Below the pieces are notes generated by a model, which saw only the letters and a list, made by a program, of their open reading frames with translations, was not told where the DNA came from and did no database searches. From positions 30,873-94,872 of the forward strand of contig NZ_ACZN01000009.1 in NCBI RefSeq assembly GCF_000176135.1: DNA of 64,000 nucleotides, in the 5' to 3' direction. Of the stretch, positions 58,137-64,000 are shown piece after piece. The first letter of the stretch is position 1; every line of letters starts with the position of its first letter. A program made the translations under genes and the position numbers. The DNA is from Vibrio coralliilyticus ATCC BAA-450 (lineage in GTDB: Bacteria > Pseudomonadota > Gammaproteobacteria > Enterobacterales > Vibrionaceae).

Positions 58137-59330
58137 ATGATGAATCGTATTTCCAGCTTCCATAACTATCAATCGGTACAGAATGATTTACGCCGCCAGG
58201 AAGCCAAAGTTCACCACAACCAAGCTCAGCTAGCTTCGGGTAAGAAGTTAATGCGAGCCAGTGATGATCCGCTAGCGACGCATTACATCCAAAACATCGG
58301 TCAACAGAAAGAGCAGTTACGCCAGTTTACCGATGCGATTGTACTTAGTCGCAACCGTCTAGAGCACCATGAAGTAATTATTTCCAATGCGGAACAGTAT
58401 GCTGATGAAGCTAAGCGTACTGTCATGGAGATGATTAATGGTTCTTTATCACCTGAAGATCGAATCGCGAAGCGTCGTGAGTTGTTGGAAATTTCGAATA
58501 ATTTCCTCAACCTCTCTAATGTGCAAGATGAATCAGGCAACTATATCTTTGCTGGAACTAAGCCGAAAAACCAGCCGTTTTTCCGTGATAAAGATGGTGA
58601 TGTGGTTTACGCCGGTGATGATTACCAACGTAAGATGAAGATCTCTAACAGCTTGGAAATGCCAATCAACGATCCGGGCAGCAAACTGTTTATGGAAATC
58701 GACAATCCTTATGGAGACTTTGAGCCTCAATATGATCTCAAAGGTGTCTCAGAGTTGCTGCTTGAGCGAGCGATAAATACCAATCCAGATGACCAATCGA
58801 CGTACAAAGTCACGTTTGTTGACATGCCTGATGGAAATTATGGCTATCAGCTTGAGCGTGATGGGGCGGTAGTTAAAGCAGATAACTTTGACCCTGCAAT
58901 TGGGATTAAGTTTGAAGATGTCACGATTCAGGTCAAGGGCCAAATAACCAAAGGTGATGCGATTACCTTAGAGCCGCGAAAAACGTACAGCATCTTTGAT
59001 ACGTTTAAGCAAGCGATGAAATTAGCAGAAGGCTCAGTATCAGATACGTCAAATACTGCGGAGCTTCATCAGATTACTCAAGAGTTCCATGCGGCATTTA
59101 TTCATCTGAACAAGGCAAGGACTGATGTCGGCGCTCGCCTGAATACGCTGGATATTCAAGAAGAACAACACGATGACTTTAAAATGACCTTGGCAAAATC
59201 CAAGAGTAACTTTGAAGACCTCGACTATGCCGATGCCATTATTGAGTTCAATGAAAACTCACGGGCGCTTCAAGCTTCTCAACAAGCATTCGGTAAAACC
59301 AAAGATTTAACATTATTTAATTACATCTAA
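58137..59330 (+). CDS. flgL: Hook-filament junction protein 3, FlgL
   Basis: A 397-residue hook-associated protein with flagellin-like ends: LRRQEAKVHHNQAQLASGKKL near the N-terminus, YIFAGTKPKNQPF, and a C-terminal LDIQEEQHDDFKMTLAKSKS...DLDYADAI segment. Two adjacent ATGs (58137 and 58140) are possible; GGGGGG precedes both. Confidence 0.95.
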   Translation: MMNRISSFHNYQSVQNDLRRQEAKVHHNQAQLASGKKLMRASDDPLATHYIQNIGQQKEQLRQFTDAIVLSRNRLEHHEVIISNAEQYADEAKRTVMEMINGSLSPEDRIAKRRELLEISNNFLNLSNVQDESGNYIFAGTKPKNQPFFRDKDGDVVYAGDDYQRKMKISNSLEMPINDPGSKLFMEIDNPYGDFEPQYDLKGVSELLLERAINTNPDDQSTYKVTFVDMPDGNYGYQLERDGAVVKADNFDPAIGIKFEDVTIQVKGQITKGDAITLEPRKTYSIFDTFKQAMKLAEGSVSDTSNTAELHQITQEFHAAFIHLNKARTDVGARLNTLDIQEEQHDDFKMTLAKSKSNFEDLDYADAIIEFNENSRALQASQQAFGKTKDLTLFNYI

Positions 59331-59704
59331 CTTCAATGCCATACGTGCTAAGCCGTATGTGCGAAGTCAGGTATTGCCCTTTGGTCAGAAACATCGCCTG
59401 TATGGCAATGGCAACTAAGTGGCAAATAGGCGGCAAGGTCATTGCCGCTACTGTGTGGCGATAAAATGAACATCTATACGATAAAGTATGGTTGTCATTA
59501 AGGGATTGAAAATAAAGAATAAAATTATTTTATTATTCGTTTTCTAAAGTTGGCACACTACTTGTATTGATAAAACCAAGAGTTTAACGAACAGGTTTTA
59601 AGCAGGCGTTTCCTGCTTAGCAAGTCATTTACGGTCAGTGCTTCCAACTGAGATTAAGCTGGCCGCTTCGCAAAGCACTTGCGAACTCATTAGGAGAGCA
59701 AACT
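59331..59704 (+). promoter_or_regulatory. flaA upstream region and 5' UTR
   Basis: A 374-bp gap. A perfect GCGGCAA-N5-TTGCCGC hairpin (59431-59449) lies in a stretch rich in TGGCA words. The sigma-54 promoter TGGCACACTACTTGTA is at 59551-59566. The leader of about 125 nt contains a TAAGCAGG / CCTGCTTA stem-loop (about 59598-59619) and a GGAGAG ribosome site. Confidence 0.65.
59551..59566 (+). promoter_or_regulatory. Sigma-54 promoter of flaA
   Basis: TGGCAC-N5-TTGTA; the -12 element has GT in place of GC but spacing is correct. V. cholerae flaA is known to be sigma-54-dependent. Confidence 0.78.
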
Positions 59705-60844
59705 ATGACCATTACTGTAAATACTAACGTATCGGCAATGACTGCTCAGCGTTATCTGAATAAGGCCACAGGTGATTTAAACACCTCGATGGAAAGATTG
59801 TCTTCAGGTCAGAAAATCAACAGTGCAAAAGACGATGCTGCGGGTCTTCAGATCTCTAACCGCTTGACAGCACAGTCTCGTGGTCTGGATGTTGCCATGC
59901 GAAATGCTAATGATGGTATTTCCATTGCCCAGACAGCGGAAGGTGCGATGAACGAGTCGACATCTATCCTACAGCGTATACGTGACTTGTCATTGCAATC
60001 AGCGAACGGAACAAACTCTGCGTCTGAGCGTCAGGCTCTTAACGAAGAAGTCGAAGCACTGCAAGATGAGCTAAACCGTATTGCGGAAACAACATCTTTT
60101 GGTGGCCGAAAACTGCTTAACGGCTCATTTGGTGAGGCATCGTTTCAGATAGGTGCGAGTTCAGGTGAAGCAATTATCATGGGCCTAACCAGTATTCGTG
60201 CGGATGATTTCCGTATGGGTGGACAGTCATTTATTGCTGAACAACCTAAGAATAAAGATTGGGGCGTTCCTCCTACTGCGAAAGATCTCAAGTTTGAGTT
60301 CACGACTAAAGATGGTGAAGCAATCACGTTAGACATCATTGCAAAAGATGGTGATGACATCGAGGAGTTGGCGACGTACATCAATGGTCAGACTGATAAA
60401 TTGAAAGCGTCTGTGGATGAAGAAGGTAAGCTGCAGATCTTTGCCGCAGAGCCGAACTTGGAAGGTAACCTAAATATTTCCGGCGGTCTTGCTTCAGAAC
60501 TGGGTTTAAATGGTGGGCCAGGCCTGAACACAACTGTTCAGAATATTGATGTAAATACTGTTGGTGGCGCGCAGAATGCGGTTGGCATTGTGGATGCAGC
60601 TCTGCGATACGTTGATTCCCAACGTGCAGACTTAGGTGCGAAGCAAAACCGACTAAGCCACAGTATCAATAACTTGGCCAACATCCAAGAAAACGTAGAG
60701 GCATCAAACAGTCGAATCCGCGATACAGATTTTGCGAAAGAAACGACCGCGATGACCAAAGCACAAATCCTGCAACAGGCTGGTACTTCGATTCTAGCCC
60801 AAGCAAAACAGTTGCCAAATTCTGCAATGTCATTATTGCAGTAG
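59705..60844 (+). CDS. flaA: Flagellin FlaA (core flagellin type)
   Basis: A 379-residue flagellin with conserved D0/D1 ends ([14 protein letters not shown] start, [15 protein letters not shown], and C-terminal [23 protein letters not shown]). The central part ([16 protein letters not shown] and [14 protein letters not shown]) matches V. cholerae FlaA as I recall it. FlaA is the flagellin essential for the V. cholerae filament and, unlike others, uses sigma-54. The position right after flgL and the sigma-54 promoter agree. Other Vibrio species use different letters for this orthologue. Confidence 0.85.
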   Translation: MTITVNTNVSAMTAQRYLNKATGDLNTSMERLSSGQKINSAKDDAAGLQISNRLTAQSRGLDVAMRNANDGISIAQTAEGAMNESTSILQRIRDLSLQSANGTNSASERQALNEEVEALQDELNRIAETTSFGGRKLLNGSFGEASFQIGASSGEAIIMGLTSIRADDFRMGGQSFIAEQPKNKDWGVPPTAKDLKFEFTTKDGEAITLDIIAKDGDDIEELATYINGQTDKLKASVDEEGKLQIFAAEPNLEGNLNISGGLASELGLNGGPGLNTTVQNIDVNTVGGAQNAVGIVDAALRYVDSQRADLGAKQNRLSHSINNLANIQENVEASNSRIRDTDFAKETTAMTKAQILQQAGTSILAQAKQLPNSAMSLLQ

Positions 60845-61231
60845 CAGTAGATATCTTCACTAGCATTAACCTAGACGTGGGGCTAGCGAAGATGTTTCGG
60901 CAAGCATAGGTGATAAGGTAATTAGAGTTCTCTCTCACACCTGCTCTAATTAACCAAGTGACTTATGCACACGGCAGCCAGGCTGTGATCATTTCTCTCG
61001 ATCTCCACAATGGCTACCACACTAGCCCCGGTTCTCTCAAAGGAAAAGGGGCTTTTCTTTTGCCTGTCACACAGGCTAGCCTACCTCTGCTATTCTTAAA
61101 CAAACACCCTTTTACCCTCTCACTCCCCCGGCTGTTTTAGCAAAAACTTTAGCAATAGATTTCATATCTGCTGATTTGATCAACATATTTACTCTTCTCC
61201 CTAGTTTTCGTAGGAATTTTTAAAATTGCTC
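60845..61231. other. flaA-flaC intergenic region
   Basis: Contains an imperfect long-loop stem ATCTTC-CTAGC / GCTAG-GAAGAT (60853-60893) and a terminator-like AGCCCC / GGGGCT hairpin with a T-rich tail (61024-61060). A 60-codon frame here has no ribosome site or family resemblance and is not called. Confidence 0.5.
61024..61060 (+). terminator. Likely flaA terminator
   Basis: AGCCCC / GGGGCT stem, 18-nt loop, tail TTTTCTTTT. Confidence 0.55.
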
Positions 61232-61258
61232 TAAAGATAATCATTTTATCGTCGCTAA
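61232..61258 (+). promoter_or_regulatory. Sigma-28 (FliA) type promoter of flaC
   Basis: TAAA (61232-61235), exactly 15 bp, GTCGCTAA (61251-61258) against GCCGATAA; 90 bp before flaC. Confidence 0.7.
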
Positions 61259-61347
61259 TAAGGTTACTTTGAGAGAACTTGGTTTACCGAGACGTCGGAA
61301 ACCTTTCGAAACTTCCGATCTACGGAAAATCAATAGGAGTAACCACT

Positions 61348-62481
61348 ATGGCGGTTAATGTAAACACGAATGTTGCGGCAATGACTGCGCAGCGCTACCT
61401 AAATAGCGCATCTAATGCACAGCAATCCTCAATGGAACGTTTATCTTCTGGTTTTAAAATCAATAGTGCTAAAGATGATGCAGCAGGCTTGCAGATCTCT
61501 AACCGTTTGAATGTACAAAGCCGAGGTCTAGACGTTGCTGTACGTAACGCGAATGATGGTATTTCCATGGCGCAGACAGCTGAAGGTGCTATGAATGAAA
61601 CGACTAACATTCTGCAACGTATGCGTGATCTGTCACTACAATCTGCAAACGGCTCGAACTCTAAGTCTGAACGTGTTGCGATTCAGGAAGAGATCACTGC
61701 ACTGAACGACGAGCTGAACCGTATTGCTGAAACCACATCATTCGGTGGTAACAAGCTACTGAACGGTACATTCTCAACTAAGTCATTCCAGATTGGTGCT
61801 GACAATGGTGAAGCAGTTATGCTGACACTGAACAACATGCGTAGTGACAACAGCATGATGGGTGGTAATAGCTATTCTGCGGCCAATGCCAAAGACAAAG
61901 ACTGGGCTGTGCAAGCAGGTTCCAATGACTTGACTATTGCACTGACAGATGTATTTGGTGAGCAACAAAACATCACTATAAATGCGAAAGAAGGTGATGA
62001 TATTGAAGAGCTGGCTACGTACATCAATGGTCAGACTGATATGGTCAAAGCATCTGTTGGAGATGACGGTAACTTACAAGTCTTTACTGATAATAACCGT
62101 GTCACCGGTGATGTGACATTCGGTGGGGCACTGGCTGGTGAATTGAGCATGGGCCCAGCCCAAGCGGTAACGGTTGATACTATCGATGTCACTACGGTTG
62201 CAGGCTCTCAAGAAGCGGTTGCGATTGTCGATTCAGCGTTGAAATTTGTGGATAGCCACCGTGCAGAACTTGGTGCTTTCCAGAATCGATTCAGCCATGC
62301 GATTAACAATTTAGATAACATTAACGAAAACGTAAATGCGTCTAAGAGCCGAATCAAAGATACTGATTTCGCCAAAGAAACTACAGCACTAACAAAAGCT
62401 CAGATCTTGTCTCAAGCATCTAGCTCCGTTCTTGCTCAAGCAAAGCAGGCGCCCAACTCAGCGTTGGGGCTTCTAGGCTAA
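61348..62481 (+). CDS. flaC: Flagellin FlaC
   Basis: A 377-residue flagellin; start at [18 protein letters not shown] with AGGAG upstream, not at an upstream in-frame Met. The conserved ends are intact ([31 protein letters not shown]), and the central region ([27 protein letters not shown]) fits V. cholerae FlaC, which also lies next to flaA. A sigma-28-type promoter suits a late flagellin. Confidence 0.85.
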   Translation: MAVNVNTNVAAMTAQRYLNSASNAQQSSMERLSSGFKINSAKDDAAGLQISNRLNVQSRGLDVAVRNANDGISMAQTAEGAMNETTNILQRMRDLSLQSANGSNSKSERVAIQEEITALNDELNRIAETTSFGGNKLLNGTFSTKSFQIGADNGEAVMLTLNNMRSDNSMMGGNSYSAANAKDKDWAVQAGSNDLTIALTDVFGEQQNITINAKEGDDIEELATYINGQTDMVKASVGDDGNLQVFTDNNRVTGDVTFGGALAGELSMGPAQAVTVDTIDVTTVAGSQEAVAIVDSALKFVDSHRAELGAFQNRFSHAINNLDNINENVNASKSRIKDTDFAKETTALTKAQILSQASSSVLAQAKQAPNSALGLLG

Positions 62482-62523
62482 GAAAGTAATTTCGTAGCAT
62501 ATTAGAAAGTCATGACTTTAAGT

Positions 62524-62549
62524 AAAATCCAGCTTCGGCTGGATTTTTT
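62524..62549 (+). terminator. Terminator of flaC
   Basis: AAAATCCAGC / GCTGGATTTTTT with TTCG loop. Confidence 0.92.
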
Positions 62550-62593
62550 ATATCTGGGGAAAGAATGAGTAAAACGCTTTATTCAGATAAAAG

Positions 62594-62618
62594 AAAACCC
62601 AGCATAAAGCTGGGTTTT
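62594..62618 (-). terminator. Terminator of the tRNA operon
   Basis: AAAACCCAGC / GCTGGGTTTT stem; on the minus strand a U-rich TTTTCTTTT tail follows, 10 bp after the last tRNA. Confidence 0.85.
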
Positions 62619-62628
62619 ACAATAGATA

Positions 62629-62713
62629 TGGTGCGGAAGGAGAGACTTGAACTCTCACACCTTGCGGCGCCAGAACCTAAATCTGGTGCGTCTACCAATT
62701 CCGCCACTTCCGC
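62629..62713 (-). tRNA. tRNA-Leu (anticodon TAG), copy 1
   Basis: 85 nt with acceptor GCGGAAG / CTTCCGC, encoded CCA, long variable arm, and anticodon loop TTTAGGT giving TAG. Last gene of the minus-strand array. Confidence 0.95.
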
Positions 62714-62759
62714 GTTTTAACCTGCAGGATTGTTAGTCGGAACTAGCAATCTAAAATAA

Positions 62760-62836
62760 TGGTGGCTACGACGGGATTCGAACCTGTGACCCCATCATTA
62801 TGAGTGATGTGCTCTAACCAGCTGAGCTACGTAGCC
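62760..62836 (-). tRNA. tRNA-Met (anticodon CAT, elongator), copy 1
   Basis: 77 nt; GGCTACG acceptor, CTCATAA anticodon loop, encoded CCA. Nearly identical to E. coli metT. Confidence 0.95.
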
Positions 62837-62849
62837 AAGTGATTAAGTA

Positions 62850-62934
62850 TGGTGCGGAAGGAGAGACTTGAACTCTCACACCTTGCGGCGCCAGAACCTA
62901 AATCTGGTGCGTCTACCAATTCCGCCACTTCCGC
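62850..62934 (-). tRNA. tRNA-Leu (anticodon TAG), copy 2
   Basis: 85 nt, identical in sequence to copy 1; 13 bp from tRNA-Met copy 1. Confidence 0.95.
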
Positions 62935-62986
62935 AACTTAATCGTAGTTATCAAGACAATTGGTAAAGTCTCAATAACATTGAATA

Positions 62987-63061
62987 TGGCAGGTCTACCT
63001 GGATTCGAACCAGGGAATGGCGGCATCAAAAGCCGCTGCCTTACCGCTTGGCGATAGACCT
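62987..63061 (-). tRNA. tRNA-Gln (anticodon TTG), copy 1
   Basis: 75 nt; acceptor AGGTCTA / TAGACCT, anticodon loop TTTTGAT giving TTG, encoded CCA. Confidence 0.95.
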
Positions 63062-63091
63062 ACGGGGTGATAGCAAAAGCTATCTATATAA

Positions 63092-63176
63092 TGGTGCGGA
63101 AGGAGAGACTTGAACTCTCACACCTTGCGGCGCCAGAACCTAAATCTGGTGCGTCTACCAATTCCGCCACTTCCGC
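63092..63176 (-). tRNA. tRNA-Leu (anticodon TAG), copy 3
   Basis: 85 nt, same sequence as copy 1. Confidence 0.95.
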
Positions 63177-63229
63177 AACTTAATTTGTAGTTACTAAGAC
63201 AATTGGTAAAGCCTCAATAACGTTGAATA

Positions 63230-63304
63230 TGGCAGGTCTACCTGGATTCGAACCAGGGAATGGCGGCATCAAAAGCCGCTGCCTTACCGCTTGGCGATAG
63301 ACCT
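63230..63304 (-). tRNA. tRNA-Gln (anticodon TTG), copy 2
   Basis: 75 nt, same sequence as Gln copy 1. Confidence 0.95.
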
Positions 63305-63335
63305 GCAGGGCATAGTCAAAAGACTATTCAATTTA

Positions 63336-63420
63336 TGGTGCGGAAGGAGAGACTTGAACTCTCACACCTTGCGGCGCCAGAACCTAAATCTGGTGCGTCT
63401 ACCAATTCCGCCACTTCCGC
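63336..63420 (-). tRNA. tRNA-Leu (anticodon TAG), copy 4
   Basis: 85 nt, same sequence as copy 1. Confidence 0.95.
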
Positions 63421-63449
63421 ATAAATTGTTTACGTAGATTATATCAAGA

Positions 63450-63534
63450 TGGTGCGGAAGGAGAGACTTGAACTCTCACACCTTGCGGCGCCAGAACCTA
63501 AATCTGGTGCGTCTACCAATTCCGCCACTTCCGC
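63450..63534 (-). tRNA. tRNA-Leu (anticodon TAG), copy 5
   Basis: 85 nt, same sequence as copy 1; next to another Leu gene with no Gln or Met between. Confidence 0.95.
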
Positions 63535-63581
63535 GTCTTGAATCTACAGGACTGTTAGCCTTAGCTAGCAATCTAAATTAA

Positions 63582-63658
63582 TGGTGGCTACGACGGGATT
63601 CGAACCTGTGACCCCATCATTATGAGTGATGTGCTCTAACCAGCTGAGCTACGTAGCC
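63582..63658 (-). tRNA. tRNA-Met (anticodon CAT, elongator), copy 2
   Basis: 77 nt, same sequence as Met copy 1. Confidence 0.95.
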
Positions 63659-63671
63659 AAGTGATTAAGTA

Positions 63672-63756
63672 TGGTGCGGAAGGAGAGACTTGAACTCTCA
63701 CACCTTGCGGCGCCAGAACCTAAATCTGGTGCGTCTACCAATTCCGCCACTTCCGC
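63672..63756 (-). tRNA. tRNA-Leu (anticodon TAG), copy 6
   Basis: 85 nt, same sequence as copy 1; the 13-bp spacer to Met copy 2 is identical to that of the first Met-Leu pair. Confidence 0.95.
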
Positions 63757-63808
63757 AACTTAATCGTAGTTATCAAGACAATTGGTAAAATCTCAATAAC
63801 GTTGAATA

Positions 63809-63883
63809 TGGCAGGTCTACCTGGATTCGAACCAGGGAATGGCGGCATCAAAAGCCGCTGCCTTACCGCTTGGCGATAGACCT
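63809..63883 (-). tRNA. tRNA-Gln (anticodon TTG), copy 3
   Basis: 75 nt, same sequence as Gln copy 1. Confidence 0.95.
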
Positions 63884-63913
63884 ACGGGGTGATAGCAAAA
63901 GCTATCTAGATAA

Positions 63914-63998
63914 TGGTGCGGAAGGAGAGACTTGAACTCTCACACCTTGCGGCGCCAGAACCTAAATCTGGTGCGTCTACCAATTCCGCCACTTCCGC
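63914..63998 (-). tRNA. tRNA-Leu (anticodon TAG), copy 7
   Basis: 85 nt complete at the right edge of the window; the array probably continues beyond. Confidence 0.95.
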
Positions 63999-64000
63999 AA

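Larger units (their letters stand above)
62714..63998 (-). repeat. Segmental duplication in the tRNA array (period about 821 bp)
   Basis: The block Met-Leu-Gln-Leu with its spacers at 62714-63176 recurs at 63535-63998. Spacers differ only at a few positions (for example 13/13 identical between Met and Leu; a CTATCTATATAA / CTATCTAGATAA change after Gln). Confidence 0.9.

Noticed and set aside
60958..61140. 60-codon frame between flaA and flaC
   Set aside because: No ribosome site, low-complexity unlikely composition, and it covers the flaA terminator hairpin.
61211..61230. GGAA ... TTGCT resembling a sigma-54 promoter before flaC
   Set aside because: Distance between the GG and GC elements is 15 instead of 12; the sigma-28 match at 61232-61258 is better.
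62629..63998. Regularly spaced repeats at the right end as a possible CRISPR array
   Set aside because: The repeats fold into complete tRNA cloverleafs with encoded CCA ends; no cas genes nearby.

Overview
The window reads as chromosome 1 of a marine Vibrio (Gammaproteobacteria, Vibrionaceae). The evidence is the block toxS-toxR-htpG-adk-hemH, a Vibrio polar-flagellum locus (flgT, flgO, flgP, flgN, flgM, flgA, cheV, cheR, flgB to flgL, then flagellins of the V. cholerae FlaA and FlaC types), and a very large Met/Leu/Gln tRNA array. It contains no insertion sequence, integrase, rRNA or CRISPR. As far as I remember the V. cholerae gene order, the left half (ptsI to hemH) and the right half (copG-copA-gltX-ompA-flagella) are far apart there, so this window spans a rearrangement relative to that species.

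Left part (1-13.9 kb): the 5' end of ptsI and ptsH (sugar PTS), cysK and cysZ (sulfate to cysteine), zipA and ligA, a porin followed by a lipoprotein gene, the NfeD/QmcA membrane pair, the chaperedoxin CnoX, a short-chain dehydrogenase broken by a one-base frameshift, and a YfcH-type epimerase. Next (14.1-16.4 kb) is the most intriguing operon: two paralogous DUF1538 membrane proteins, a PII-like signalling protein and a double-CBS protein, all overlapping. It looks like an uncharacterised two-subunit transporter with two nucleotide-sensing regulators.

Middle (16.4-42 kb): YfcE phosphodiesterase, a SelW-like redox protein, a TSUP exporter, ToxRS divergent from a sigma-32-type htpG promoter, adk, hemH, a second ToxR-like membrane regulator beside a small beta-barrel, a copper module (CopG and CopA with a CueR-type promoter), a second porin with a DUF2057 protein, gltX, tandem OmpA paralogues, then accessory genes: an AP2-like hypothetical, a glycine-zipper lipoprotein, the lipid A modifier EptA, an acetyltransferase, a methyltransferase, and an AT-rich pair of an XRE regulator and a YhhQ/VUT-type transporter. 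Divergent from that pair is a strong small-RNA candidate, then tRNA-Arg(CCT).

Right part (42.4-62.5 kb): flagellar genes in several transcription units. Sigma-54-type -24/-12 elements precede flgB, flgF, flgK and flaA, and sigma-28-type elements precede flgM and flaC, matching the Vibrio flagellar hierarchy. A six-copy heptanucleotide repeat sits directly against the flgK promoter. The window ends (62.6-64 kb) in a minus-strand array of at least 12 tRNA genes (7 Leu-TAG, 3 Gln-TTG, 2 Met-CAT) built by segmental duplication and continuing past the edge.
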